Shown here one piece after another: positions 25,693 to 34,905 of a stretch of 64,000 bases of DNA. This DNA is from Nocardia sp. BMG111209 (GTDB lineage Bacteria; Actinomycetota; Actinomycetes; Mycobacteriales; Mycobacteriaceae). The position numbers and the translations under genes are program-made. Positions within the stretch are counted from its first letter, which is position 1; every line of letters starts with the position of its first letter. The stretch covers positions 930,001-994,000 of the forward strand of contig NZ_KB907307.1 of NCBI RefSeq assembly GCF_000381925.1, read 5' to 3'. The notes below the pieces were generated by a model that did no database searches, was not told where the DNA came from, and saw nothing but the letters and a program-made list of their open reading frames with translations.

Positions 25693-27165
25693 ATGGGTGC
25701 TCGCAGCCAGCTCGACACCGTACGCGCGATCCGAGATGCCGCCCACGCCGGCAGTTGGTCGGCGCCCGAGACCGTCGCGGAGATCCACCGGCAGTGCCGT
25801 GTGAGCCTGCTGCGCGCGCATCGCCTCGCCAACAATTGGACCCTCGCCGATGTGGCCGCCCGAGTGCGGGCGCAGGTCTCGGCCGCCGGCGGCCCGGCTC
25901 CCCGGGTGAACCACCCGAACATCTCCCGCTGGGAGACCGGGGAGGAGAAGCCGTCGGCCCGCAACCTCGACGCGCTGTGCCGGATCTACCATGCCCGGCC
26001 CGACACCCTGGGGTTCGGCGCCGATTACACCGACGACCCACACGACGACGTCCCCGCCCGACCGATTGTCTTGGCAACCAACCCATCCAGTCGCGACGAC
26101 GAAAGAGACCGCATGTTCCGCAGAGACGTCCTTCGGGGACTACTGGCAGCGACCGCTCACGCGGCCGTGAGCAGCCATCAACTCGAGGCTGTGGAGAACA
26201 CCCGCCGTGCCATGGTCGAAGCGCTGCAACGCCGCTCGGTCGAACCCAGCACCGTCGGCTGGTGGGAGGAGCAGGTCCAGCATCACGCCGCGTCGTACCG
26301 GCAACTGCCCGCTCCCCGCCTGCTGGCCGAAGTGGCTTTGGATTTCGACGATCTTCAGCAACTGCTGGCCCAACGTCAGTCCCTGGACGCCCAGCGCAGG
26401 CTCACGACCGTGACCGCCCAACTGGCGGGCCTGGTCGGCATCCTGTGCGTCGACGTCGGCGCCAGCCGAGATGCCAGCCGCTGGTTCCACACCGGGCAAC
26501 TGGCCGCCGAGGAAACCGAGGACCGAGCCCTGCGAGCCTGGCTGTGCACCCGGGAAGCGCTGGCCCTGCTCTACTACGGCACCGCCGAGGAAGCCGCCAA
26601 TCTGGCCAGGACGGCACGGCGACTCGCCGCGGACCGCGGATTGTCGGTGGCCGCGGCGATGGCGCCCGCGGTCGAGGCCCGAGCGCTCGCCCAGATGGGA
26701 CGCAACACCGAGGCGCTCGCGGCAATCCGGCACGCCGAGAACGTCTTCGACAAGCTGCCCGGATCCGTCACCGCCGCAAAAGTATTCGGATTCACCGAGT
26801 CGAAACTCCGCTTCTACCAAGGCAATGTCCTGGCCCACGCGGCGGACATCGACACCGCGTCACGCGTACACGACCGCGCGATGGCCCTGTACCCGCTCCA
26901 CGACCGCGTGGACCGGGGACACATCCAACTCGATCAGGCCATGAGCCTGCTGCGCCACGGCGAACTCGACGAGGCATGCCAGGGCGTCGGCCGAGCGCTG
27001 GTCTCCCTCCACCCGGACGACGGAACCAAGGCAGTCGATGCCCAGGCACAGAAATTCCGCGCCACGATCGGCAGCAGACTGTCCACCCACAAAGCTGTCC
27101 GCCGGCTCGACGACCTCCTCGTCAACCTGCCCAGCGAGCGTGGACAACTCGGCGATCCGACGTAG
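25693..27165 (+). CDS. XRE-family regulator with C-terminal TPR-like domain
   Basis: A 490-residue protein. An N-terminal helix-turn-helix (about 38-100) has NNWTLADVAARVRAQ and NHPNISRWETGEEKPSARNL. The remaining about 330 residues are helical repeats of TPR/SARP type (for example ALLYYGTAEEAANLARTARRL and MGRNTEALAAIRHAENVFD). Actinobacteria carry many such regulators, often next to small membrane or exported proteins, as here. Targets are unknown. The ATG at 25693 is the first of the frame; no strong Shine-Dalgarno site is seen. Confidence 0.87.
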   Translation: MGARSQLDTVRAIRDAAHAGSWSAPETVAEIHRQCRVSLLRAHRLANNWTLADVAARVRAQVSAAGGPAPRVNHPNISRWETGEEKPSARNLDALCRIYHARPDTLGFGADYTDDPHDDVPARPIVLATNPSSRDDERDRMFRRDVLRGLLAATAHAAVSSHQLEAVENTRRAMVEALQRRSVEPSTVGWWEEQVQHHAASYRQLPAPRLLAEVALDFDDLQQLLAQRQSLDAQRRLTTVTAQLAGLVGILCVDVGASRDASRWFHTGQLAAEETEDRALRAWLCTREALALLYYGTAEEAANLARTARRLAADRGLSVAAAMAPAVEARALAQMGRNTEALAAIRHAENVFDKLPGSVTAAKVFGFTESKLRFYQGNVLAHAADIDTASRVHDRAMALYPLHDRVDRGHIQLDQAMSLLRHGELDEACQGVGRALVSLHPDDGTKAVDAQAQKFRATIGSRLSTHKAVRRLDDLLVNLPSERGQLGDPT

Positions 27166-27700
27166 GGCTGTCACGGAAGCCGATCGTCCGGCGCAAATCG
27201 CCTGTCGGTGTGCGGATTACGAGGCGTCGTCGGGCTGGAACACCCTCAAATCCGCAGTCCCGAACGGTCACATTCCAATAGTGGGACCGGGGCGACGACG
27301 AGGAGCGCTACGACCGAGCGGGGCCTTCGGCAACCCGGAGGTTTCACGGGTTTGCCTGCCGGTGTGACCGACGCAATTCGGACCGGTCGGTTGAATTGTG
27401 ATGAAACATGTTGCGATGTAATAGTTGTCGTGCCGAATTGTGCACGGCGCGATCCTCGCATGATGAGAAGTCCTGTTATCTGGGAAGTTACTGCGTGGGT
27501 GGGCGGATGTGTGTACGGTGGGTGCGAGAGAGCGTTTGCTCGGGGGCGCTGGCGGGAAACGAAATTAATTCGCACAACTAATTTTGGCAGAAGGCGATTC
27601 GTGCGCCGGGCGGACCAGCGAAACGTCGCCGGCGGACTCGACTGTCGTGCACTGTTCGAACTCCGAACCGGCATCACGCGAAGAACGGCAGGTAGAATCT
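27166..27700. other. Intergenic stretch, lower GC
   Basis: These 535 bp between the XRE gene and the first DUF2690-like gene contain no convincing gene. From about 27360 GC drops visibly (for example GTTGAATTGTGATGAAACATG at 27391-27411), which fits a promoter region or imported DNA. An in-frame TTG at 27584 could extend the next gene but has no ribosome binding site. Confidence 0.4.
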
Positions 27701-28180
27701 GTGTTTCGACACTGGAAATGGGCAGCGATCGTGCTGGCCGTACTCATCGCGACGAACACTGTCACGGTCTTCGTCACGAAGGGGATCGTCCATGGTGATT
27801 CGCAGCATGCGCGGCCGATAATCGCCACAGGAAGCAATCCGCTCGGTACCGAGTGCTTGAAGGATGTCGTCACCGCGAACAGCGTCCGCCCTCCCGGCGG
27901 TGCTTTCGAACTGAAGCTCCTCTACTCGACGTTATGCGATGCCGTATGGGCGAAGGTGGCTCGCGCGGACAACGCAGGGTTCGGAAACCGGATCACGGTT
28001 ACGGTCTTCCAGTTCTCGGATCCGCAGGGGAAGACCCGGCAGTTCGCTGATGAGTTCAACGTCGATTCGGCCTACACGATGGTTATCGTCCGACACGACC
28101 CGACCGACCGTTTGTGCGCAACTGGTTCGGTGACCAACGGTTCGGCCGAGATCAAGGTCGATACGCCGATCTGCATGTGA
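27701..28180 (+). CDS. DUF2690-like protein with N-terminal membrane anchor
   Basis: A 159-residue protein. A hydrophobic segment starts almost at once (WAAIVLAVLIATNTVTVFV, about residues 6-24) and would act as signal anchor. The external part has the DUF2690 pattern: a cysteine in LGTECLKDVV, then LKLLYSTLCDAVWAKVAR, then a terminal cysteine pair (RLCATG, TPICM). Start choice is uncertain: GTG 27701 follows GGCAGG, while TTG 27584 would add a 39-residue polar segment. It is the first of three DUF2690-like genes in 1.6 kb. Function of the family is unknown. Confidence 0.65.
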   Translation: MFRHWKWAAIVLAVLIATNTVTVFVTKGIVHGDSQHARPIIATGSNPLGTECLKDVVTANSVRPPGGAFELKLLYSTLCDAVWAKVARADNAGFGNRITVTVFQFSDPQGKTRQFADEFNVDSAYTMVIVRHDPTDRLCATGSVTNGSAEIKVDTPICM

Positions 28181-28253
28181 CGCCGAGTCGCCGGCGCAGT
28201 TGTATCCGGTTGGCATGAGCCACACCGAATTCGAGAGATGGGGAATACGCGTC

Positions 28254-28730
28254 ATGATTCGACGAACAATCACTGCTGCCGGCGTCGCATCGGCTTTGAC
28301 CACCGTGGCATTGCTCGGCCCAGCCATCGCCCGAGCCGATCAGGGCGGTGACGGAGATCCCCGGAGTTGTTCGGACGCATATGTGGTGGCGTCCAATCCG
28401 CTCACCGGTGAACGTGGCCCTACGCGAGACAAGACCATCGGATACCTCGAGCTTCGCTGGTCCGGGCAGTGTCATGCCAACTGGGCCCGAGTCATCCTGT
28501 TCGGCGGAATGTACTCGTCTCCTGTCACCTTGGAGCAGGAGATCACTGTCGAAGGCCGAACGGCGAAGTCGGGTGACTATCAGATCAAGACCGGAAAGGA
28601 TGGGACATCCGCATGGACACCCTACGTCCGGTTGGCGAATTCCGGGAGCACCGCCTGCGTGGCGGCGTCGGCGTCATCCGACTTCGACACGCTCAACTTC
28701 CACACCGTAGGAGCACGTTTCTGCGTGTAG
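28254..28730 (+). CDS. Secreted DUF2690-like protein
   Basis: A 158-residue exported protein with a signal peptide (residues 1-29, MIRRTITAAGVASALTTVAL and a cleavage site after IARA). The mature part has CSDAYVVASNPLTGE, then LELRWSGQCHANWARVILFG, the most characteristic DUF2690 segment, and TACVAA and FCV near the end. The ATG at 28254 has GGGGA upstream; in-frame starts at 28200 and 28215 would bury the signal sequence. It is 73 bp after the previous family member and in the same direction, so probably co-transcribed. Confidence 0.72.
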   Translation: MIRRTITAAGVASALTTVALLGPAIARADQGGDGDPRSCSDAYVVASNPLTGERGPTRDKTIGYLELRWSGQCHANWARVILFGGMYSSPVTLEQEITVEGRTAKSGDYQIKTGKDGTSAWTPYVRLANSGSTACVAASASSDFDTLNFHTVGARFCV

Positions 28731-28750
28731 AGCCGGTCGCGACGAGATAC

Positions 28751-29260
28751 TCAGGCATACAGTTCGACCGGCGCCGATCGCTGGCCGCCGACCACCACGA
28801 CTCCCAGCGCGCACACCGAACCGCGGCTGCCGCGTTCGATCATGCGGGTCGATGCAGACCGGATATCCGACTTCTGCACCACCTGGGCTTTCGGTCCGGC
28901 CGGGTCGGATCCGCACGGATAGATACTGGCTTCGATCCGGTCTGGTACCTGCTCCAATGAGCCGGACCACTCGATTGTGGCCCACGCGGTACCACAACGC
29001 GTCGAGCCGATGATCCGCAGTAGAAACTTCGGGTTGTCCATCGTGGCGCGCAGCACTTCACCGTCCATGCAGTGACGATCGGTGAAGTCGGCTCCGATCA
29101 GGGAGGTGTCGAATTCTTCTGAGCCCGGCGCGACCAGGAATACAACTCCGATCAGCAAGCCGATCGCAGCAATCGCACTGCCCAGCATTGCAAGCCCGCG
29201 TACTCGGTGCTTCACCGCATCCGGTTGTGGTATCGGAGGAGTCCGCACGCCCGTGGGCAC
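28751..29260 (-). CDS. Membrane-anchored DUF2690-like protein
   Basis: About 169 residues from GTG 29260. A short Pro-rich cytoplasmic N-terminus leads to a transmembrane helix (GLAMLGSAIAAIGLLIGVVF), then an external domain with paired cysteines (RHCMDG, TRCGTAWATIEW, YPCGSD, SVCALG) resembling the two neighbours. The exact start is uncertain; the frame is open back to 29407, but that would overlap the hydrolase gene. It lies 58 bp behind the hydrolase/EAD-like gene in the same direction and is convergent with the secreted paralogue. Confidence 0.6.
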   Translation of the reverse strand: MPTGVRTPPIPQPDAVKHRVRGLAMLGSAIAAIGLLIGVVFLVAPGSEEFDTSLIGADFTDRHCMDGEVLRATMDNPKFLLRIIGSTRCGTAWATIEWSGSLEQVPDRIEASIYPCGSDPAGPKAQVVQKSDIRSASTRMIERGSRGSVCALGVVVVGGQRSAPVELYA

Positions 29261-29318
29261 ATCGTTACCCGACTCGGATATTCGTGGCGTGGCGGCGCGG
29301 GCGTCTTCGCCACCACGC

Positions 29319-30452
29319 TCAGGCGGTGTGTGAGGCTTCGCCCTCCGCAGTGACAGGCCAGTATTCGTCGATGACGGCGACTGCGCGAACACCGGCGGGA
29401 ATGTCACCGAAGTAGCGTTCGATACTGCTGGTCAGCGCCTGGCGACCGGCCAGTTCGAATGTGGCACAGTGCCGGACCAGCGCGGTCAGCTGCAACTTCG
29501 GATTGGTGCCACCGAAGCCCTGCCGCTGCTGGATATTGCGGGGCATCGACTTCACGAACTGCTCGCGAGTGGCGGGATCGTCGAGATCTCCTATCTCCGC
29601 CACCGCTGCCGCGATCATCGCCACGGCGTCGTCGCCGAGCAAAAACCTCGACATCGGCGGTGCCTGTTGCGATTGCAGGCGACGGTCCACCTTATCCTCC
29701 AACTGTGTGACACGGTCTGCTGCCGGTACATCTGCTGTCCCGGCGTCGCTTTCACCAAGCGCCCGGAGCAATCGAGCCTTGATGATCACGTACACCAAAT
29801 CGTCGGCCGAGCGGGGTTCGATGATCGTGGAGTGGTCGCCGGGGAGATCGCCATGGTAGGGGAATGCTGCTTTCGCGGACTGCGAAGGCACGATCCGGTC
29901 CGACATTCCCGCGTACACCTCGACCGGGATCGGCGCGGTGGTCGCCGTGAACTTCTTCGCGTACACGACTTGCTGAAGGATGATGTTCTGCGTCTCGACG
30001 ATCTTCTCGTTGTCCGGCCGCAGTTCGATTTCCTGTGGATTACGGCTGAACAGCTTCCGTAGCAAAAGAAAATATTCCGACCCCGAGTTGGGGGTGGCGA
30101 ACATCAGGACCCTCCGCACTCGCTTCAGATCGCACCCTCGTCCGGCACGTAACTCCTGGACGAGGTACCGCTGCACGATCAAGCCGCCCTGACTGTGGCC
30201 GATGAATACAACCGGTTGGTCGGGTTCGACTTTACCGGCAAGCCAGGTGGCGAGATAGCCGGCCACTGTATCGAGGGGAGGAATCTGCTTCCTCGAGGAG
30301 AACTCGACAGGCTTGCTCGGATACTCCACCTCCATGACTTTCACCCGGCCGGCCAGATCATCGTCGCGTAGCACCAGATTCGCAAGGGGATTCCACTTGC
30401 TGCTGTCGGACAATATGCCGTGCACCAACACGAGAGTCACCTGGTCAAGCAA
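29319..30452 (-). CDS. Alpha/beta hydrolase fused to an effector-associated-type (EAD2-like) C-terminal domain
   Basis: About 377 residues from TTG 30452, preceded by AGGGGG. The N-terminal two thirds is a PGAP1/lipase-type hydrolase: VLVHGILSDSSKWNPL, nucleophile FIGHSQGGLI (Ser87), acid AGMSDRIVPS and histidine GDHSTII. The last about 100 residues (AAAVAEIGDLDDPATREQFV to SIERYFGD) form a compact helical domain that resembles effector-associated domain 2 of predicted actinobacterial conflict systems. In those systems such domains recruit an enzymatic effector to an NTPase hub. The frame is open up to 30626, but that extension does not look like protein. The GC content is lower than flanking genes. 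EAD2 is suggested from pattern only. Confidence 0.7.
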   Translation of the reverse strand: MLDQVTLVLVHGILSDSSKWNPLANLVLRDDDLAGRVKVMEVEYPSKPVEFSSRKQIPPLDTVAGYLATWLAGKVEPDQPVVFIGHSQGGLIVQRYLVQELRAGRGCDLKRVRRVLMFATPNSGSEYFLLLRKLFSRNPQEIELRPDNEKIVETQNIILQQVVYAKKFTATTAPIPVEVYAGMSDRIVPSQSAKAAFPYHGDLPGDHSTIIEPRSADDLVYVIIKARLLRALGESDAGTADVPAADRVTQLEDKVDRRLQSQQAPPMSRFLLGDDAVAMIAAAVAEIGDLDDPATREQFVKSMPRNIQQRQGFGGTNPKLQLTALVRHCATFELAGRQALTSSIERYFGDIPAGVRAVAVIDEYWPVTAEGEASHTA

Positions 30453-31127
30453 TGCCAACCCCCTGATTTCAAGATCTGCCCCACCCGAGGCACTCGCCAA
30501 TCCTACTGGGCCGCAATCCTGTATGCCGACCGGGACCTGCAAGTTGTACGTTCGGCAAGATGCGCTGTATCTCCTGTCGATGGAGCACTTGCCGGGCGAG
30601 TGCCCGAAGGCTTCTACGAGATGCAATGGGGGCGACGAGGTATTGATTCACGGCTGCGGCCCGCGAAGAAGGGTCCGAATTGTCCAGCTCGCACCGCCGG
30701 AGCGCTGAGTAAGCAAATCAGCCTATGAATGCTTCGGGCCGGCGCGAATCCACGATCGATCCGCAGTGATATCAAGAAATGCGTATCGAGGCCGCATTCG
30801 GCACTGTCACAGGCGGACGCTGCAGACCTGGCCCGAACGGCGGATTCCGTCCCGTTTGGCGCATTACAAGGTCGGCACTCGGCTCGATACGTTCTGAATC
30901 AGGTGCGCTCTGAGCTGATATGAGCTCCGAGACCGAACCGGGTCCGCCGACCAACAGGAAACGGACGAGCTGGAAGCGATCGGTCGCGGTATCTTCACCG
31001 CAGGATCGGGGGGCGCACCGATGAATTCGGGGCGGGTTCGTCGTCGGTATCCCGTGAACGCACCGGAAGCGGTGAACAGGGCAGGAACGAACCGGACCGG
31101 GATCCGGGCGCGAGCAGGAGGCGGCAA
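30453..31127. other. Long intergenic stretch
   Basis: These 675 bp separate the hydrolase from the flavin monooxygenase. Only short, weakly supported open frames occur, including a 34-codon one from the ATG near 30919. GC rises sharply from about 30950, marking the right edge of the lower-GC accessory block. I see no repeat, tRNA or integrase at the boundary. Confidence 0.4.
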
Positions 31128-32333
31128 GTGAGTGGTATCAGGGTTCTGGTGGCGGGGGCGAGTATTGCGGGGCCTGCGCTGGCGCACTGGTTGTGGCGGC
31201 GGGGGGCCGAGGTGACCGTGGTGGAACGGGCTGCCGGGTTGCGGCCCGGTGGGCAGGCGGTGGACGCGCGCGGGGTCACCAAGGAGGTCATCCGGCGGAT
31301 GGGGCTGGACGCGGCGGTGCGGGCGGCGCGGACCGAGACCGCGGGGGCGTACACCGTGGACGAGGACGGGAAGGTGCTGGAGACCTTCAGTGCCGCCGAC
31401 GACGGTGGGGACGGGTACATCTCGGAGATCGAGATCCTGCGCGGTGATCTGTCCCGGGTGCTGCACGACGATACGTGTGACGGTGTCGAATATATCTTCG
31501 GTGACCGGATCGCCGAGCTCACCCAGGACGCGGACGGGGTGGATGTGGTCTTCGCCGGTGGCGAGCGGCGGCGTTTCGAGTTGGTGATCGGGGCGGACGG
31601 GCTGCATTCGGCGTTGCGCGCCATGGTTTTCGGGCCGCGGGAGCGGTTCCTCCGCCATCTCGGGCATGTGCTGGCCTTCTACAGTGTGCCCAACGAGTTC
31701 GGGCTCGATCGCTGGATGCTCGACTATCAGGAGTCGGGGCGGTCCGCGGGGTTGCGGCCCGTCCCGGACGCCACCCGGGCGATGGCCGTGTTCTTCTTCG
31801 CCGCAGGCGATTTCGATGTCGACTACCGCGATATCGAGGCCCAGAAGAGCTTGCTGCGCAAGCAGATGACCGGGATGGGCTGGTTGGCCCCGCGCATCCT
31901 CGCGCATCTGGACGACACTCCGGACTTCTATCTCGACCAGGTCGCTCAGGTGGTGATGGATCGCTGGTCGAGTGGACGGGTCGGGCTGATCGGGGACGCG
32001 GCGTTCAGCTCGTCACCGCTGTCGGGGCAGGGTACCGGGCTGGCCCTGGTCGGCGCCTACGTGCTGGCCGGTGAGCTGGCCGCGGCCGGCTGGGATCCAG
32101 CGGCGGGATTCGCCGGATACGAGGCGCGGATGCGCTCGTTCGTCGAGGCCAATCAGGAGATGGGCCGGTTGCACGCGCAGAGCCTCGCGGCCACCGATCC
32201 GGCCGCCGCGCCGGCCGCGGACGCCGAGTGGCTTCCCGCGCTGATCGAGCGCGCGCTCAACGGTATCGAGTTGTCCGACTACGAGGGGGTGCCGGACTCC
32301 GGAGCGCGGATCACCGATCACGTCGCCGGCTGA
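31128..32333 (+). CDS. FAD-dependent monooxygenase (PHBH fold)
   Basis: A 401-residue flavoprotein hydroxylase. It has the dinucleotide motif VLVAGASIAGPALAHWL at the N-terminus, the DG motif IGADGLHSALRAMVFG and the FAD motif VGLIGDAAFSSSPLSGQGTGLALVGAY. It is related to TetX/RebC-like monooxygenases that hydroxylate aromatic or polyketide substrates, including antibiotics. It starts at GTG 31128. It is a single gene with no pathway neighbours; the substrate is unknown. Confidence 0.9.
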   Translation: MSGIRVLVAGASIAGPALAHWLWRRGAEVTVVERAAGLRPGGQAVDARGVTKEVIRRMGLDAAVRAARTETAGAYTVDEDGKVLETFSAADDGGDGYISEIEILRGDLSRVLHDDTCDGVEYIFGDRIAELTQDADGVDVVFAGGERRRFELVIGADGLHSALRAMVFGPRERFLRHLGHVLAFYSVPNEFGLDRWMLDYQESGRSAGLRPVPDATRAMAVFFFAAGDFDVDYRDIEAQKSLLRKQMTGMGWLAPRILAHLDDTPDFYLDQVAQVVMDRWSSGRVGLIGDAAFSSSPLSGQGTGLALVGAYVLAGELAAAGWDPAAGFAGYEARMRSFVEANQEMGRLHAQSLAATDPAAAPAADAEWLPALIERALNGIELSDYEGVPDSGARITDHVAG

Positions 32334-32418
32334 GCCGTCCGTGTGACAGCACCCCACTCGATTTCCCTACCCGCTCATCGTCTTCGGGGCGTCGGCCGGC
32401 CTGCCCGGCGGAAGGTGT

Positions 32419-32940
32419 CTACCAGCGGACCATGGGTAGGGGGTGGGTGGGGTGGGTCAGCGCGTAGAGGGTGGCTCGGCGGACCAGGAATGCGTGGAAT
32501 CCTCGGTAAGGCAGTTGCGCGACAACGGCTTCGACGTCGGCGCGGGTCGCCGGGCGACGGAGCAGTCCGCGGCTGGCGTCGATGCGGTCCGCGACGCGGA
32601 ACGTTTCGGACAATCGGTCGTTGTTCGCGCGCAGACGATGGTGGTCGAGCACCATGCGCCGTGCGCCCTCGATATCGTCGACACCGAAGTCCGCGGCATG
32701 CTGCTCGACCAGATCCGCCGAGGGTTCCAGGTAATCCCAGGTTCCCGCAGTCCAGATGCCCAGGTCGTGCACGGCCCACGCCAGCGCCGCCGCGTCGGGT
32801 ACGGGCTCACCCAGCAGCAGTTGCTGGTAGTTCAGGCTGCGCAGCACGTGATTTCGATACGTGGGCAACGACTCACCGATTTCACGGCGATACCGATCGA
32901 GTACCGCATCCACGATCGGATGAGACGTCCGCACCTGCAT
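32419..32940 (-). CDS. HD-domain protein
   Basis: A 173-residue protein of the HD metal-dependent phosphohydrolase superfamily. The motif set is His in YRNHVLRSL, the HD pair in AWAVHDLGIWT and DHHRLR. Small members like this often act on nucleotides or have no known substrate. It lies 42 bp after the OsmC gene in the same direction, so it may be the last gene of the sulfonate-type operon. Confidence 0.8.
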   Translation of the reverse strand: MQVRTSHPIVDAVLDRYRREIGESLPTYRNHVLRSLNYQQLLLGEPVPDAAALAWAVHDLGIWTAGTWDYLEPSADLVEQHAADFGVDDIEGARRMVLDHHRLRANNDRLSETFRVADRIDASRGLLRRPATRADVEAVVAQLPYRGFHAFLVRRATLYALTHPTHPLPMVRW

Positions 32941-32982
32941 ATCCCGCTCCTGTGGGTCGCTGGATCGAATGCGGTCCCGACG

Positions 32983-33531
32983 CTACCCGAGAAGGTCGGG
33001 CTGGATGGCTCGGGCGATCGGTGCGCCGCGTGTCGGTGCGTCGGATCGGTCCGCGAACACCGTGAGTTCGATTCCGCTGCCGCGTAATACGGTGTTGTAG
33101 ATCGGGCAGGTCGCCACGTATCGGGCGGCGAGTTGCTCGGCGGTGGGCTGGTCCACGCCGGTGATGTGCACGGTCATGCGGGTGTATTCGTAGCGGGTCG
33201 GATCTTCGGGGTCGCGGGCGTGCGTGGCGTCGGCGCGCACGGCGGTCACCGGCAGACCCGTTGTGGCGGCGTTGTTCTCGATGTTCGCCAGTGCGCAGGA
33301 CACCAGTGCGCCGAGGAGTAGTTCGCCGGCCCGGATGGATTCGCCGGGGCCGAAGCGGGAGTCGGTGATCAGATGGTCGGTGCGGGCGTCGAGCACGAAT
33401 CGGCCCACGACACCGGCGATCGTGTGGCCGGATACCCGGGCCGTGTTCTCCGGTGCGGTAGTGGCGGATTCGCCGGTCGTCGGGTGGTTGTGCGCGCGGC
33501 CGGGTTTGTCGGCGGCCGGGAAGTCGCTCAT
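32983..33531 (-). CDS. OsmC-family protein
   Basis: A 182-residue protein of the OsmC/Ohr superfamily. The first conserved cysteine lies in GALVSCALANIENNAATTG and the second in RYVATCPIYNTVLRG, where the motif Cys-Pro is typical of thiol peroxidases acting on organic hydroperoxides. An N-terminal extension of about 30 residues (FPAADKPGRAHNHPTTGESA) is probably disordered. It overlaps the LLM monooxygenase stop by four bases (ATGA), so it is translated with it. A role in protecting against peroxides made by the flavin monooxygenase is plausible. Confidence 0.87.
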   Translation of the reverse strand: MSDFPAADKPGRAHNHPTTGESATTAPENTARVSGHTIAGVVGRFVLDARTDHLITDSRFGPGESIRAGELLLGALVSCALANIENNAATTGLPVTAVRADATHARDPEDPTRYEYTRMTVHITGVDQPTAEQLAARYVATCPIYNTVLRGSGIELTVFADRSDAPTRGAPIARAIQPDLLG

Positions 33532-34892
33532 GACAACACCTTTCGCGCGGTGGGGACGCGGTGGGTCCACTCGCCGGATTCCGCGCGGGACAGGCCGAGG
33601 TGGTCGCGGAGGGTGCTTCCGGTGTACTCGGTGCGAAACAGGTTGCGGCGCTGTAGTTCCGGGACCACCTGGCGGGTGAAGTCCTCGAAGCCGCCGGGCT
33701 GATAAGGGGCTTGGATGGTGAAGCCGTCGCAGGCGCCGCCGGTGAACCACTGTTCGAGGCCGTCGGCGACCTCGGCGGCGGTGCCGACGAATCCGCCCTC
33801 GACCCGGCCGCCGTACTGTTTGCCGAGCTGGCGCAGGGTCAGGCCGTCGCGTTCGGTGATCTCGCGGACCTCGCGGTAGTGGCCCTCGACGCCGGGCACC
33901 TCGACGTCCGGCAGGCGCTCGTCCAGAGGGAACGTCGACAGGTCCACATCCAGGTGGTACGCCAGCGTGGACAGGCCGCCCAGCGGCGGCACCAGATCGA
34001 ACAGTTCGTCGTGCAGCCGGCGCGCGATCTCGGTGGTGGGGCCGATGATCGGGGTGATCGAGGGCAGGATCTTCAGCTGCCGCGGATCGCGGCCGTGCGC
34101 CGCCGCGCGCTCCTTGATCTCGGCGTAGAACGCCTGCGCCGATTCCAGCGACGCGTGGCTGCAGAAGATCACGTCGGACCAGCGCGCGGCGAAATCCTTC
34201 CCCTTCGCCGAGGCGCCGGCCTGGATCAGCACCGGGTAGCCCTGCGGCGGTCGCGGCACGTTCAACGGGCCACGGACGGTGAAGAATTCACCGGCGTGGT
34301 CGACGGCCCGGACCCGTTCGGGATCGGCGAACAGCGGCGTCGCGGTGTCCAGGACCAGGGCGTCGTCGTCCCAGCTGTCCCACAGTTTTCCGGCCACCTC
34401 GAGGAATTCGTCGGCCCGCTCGTAGCGCTGCTCGCGCGGGAACTGGCTGTCCCGGTTGAAGTTCCGCGCCTCGGACTCCTGGAAGGAGGTGACGATGTTC
34501 CACGCCGCGCGACCGCCGGTGAGATGGTCGAGGGTGGCGAAGGAGCGGGCCACGGTGTACGGCTGCGCGTAGGTGGTGGACACCGTCGCGGCCAGGCCCA
34601 GCCGGTCGGTGACCGCGCCCATCGAGGCCAGCACGTGCAGAGGGTCCAGCCGCAGCGAACCGAGCGCGCCGTTGCGCAGCTGGGTGTCGGTGCTACCGCC
34701 GAAACGGTCGGGCACGGACAGGATGTCGGCGAAGAAGGCCAGATCGAAACGCCCGGCCTCCAGGGTGCGGGCGATGTTCTGGTAGTAGCTCTGGTTCAGC
34801 CAGCCGGGCACCGAACCCGGATAACGCCAGCCGCCCGGCCGGCCGGGGCCCGCGGTGACGAACGCGGCGAGATGCATCTGCGAATGGGACAT
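33528..34892 (-). CDS. LLM-class FMNH2-dependent monooxygenase (NtaA/SnaA/DszA/SoxA type)
   Basis: A 454-residue two-component flavin monooxygenase. Typical blocks are FVTAGPGRPGGWRYP near the N-terminus, FDLAFFADILSVPDRFGG, LDHLTGGRAAWNIVTSFQES and YPVLIQAGASAKGKDFAARW. The family desulfonates or hydroxylates organosulfur and aminocarboxylate compounds using FMNH2 from a partner reductase, which is not encoded here. Its position between an SsuA-like binding protein and OsmC indicates uptake and oxidation of an organosulfur compound. ATG 34892 is preferred; a TTG at 34904 is possible. Confidence 0.9.
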   Translation of the reverse strand: MSHSQMHLAAFVTAGPGRPGGWRYPGSVPGWLNQSYYQNIARTLEAGRFDLAFFADILSVPDRFGGSTDTQLRNGALGSLRLDPLHVLASMGAVTDRLGLAATVSTTYAQPYTVARSFATLDHLTGGRAAWNIVTSFQESEARNFNRDSQFPREQRYERADEFLEVAGKLWDSWDDDALVLDTATPLFADPERVRAVDHAGEFFTVRGPLNVPRPPQGYPVLIQAGASAKGKDFAARWSDVIFCSHASLESAQAFYAEIKERAAAHGRDPRQLKILPSITPIIGPTTEIARRLHDELFDLVPPLGGLSTLAYHLDVDLSTFPLDERLPDVEVPGVEGHYREVREITERDGLTLRQLGKQYGGRVEGGFVGTAAEVADGLEQWFTGGACDGFTIQAPYQPGGFEDFTRQVVPELQRRNLFRTEYTGSTLRDHLGLSRAESGEWTHRVPTARKVLS

Positions 34893-34905
34893 GAGGGGGC
34901 GCAAC

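Noticed and set aside
30453..31127. Small genes in the long gap, such as the 34-codon frame near 30919
   Set aside because: No ribosome binding site, hydrophobic segment or recognisable motif supports them.
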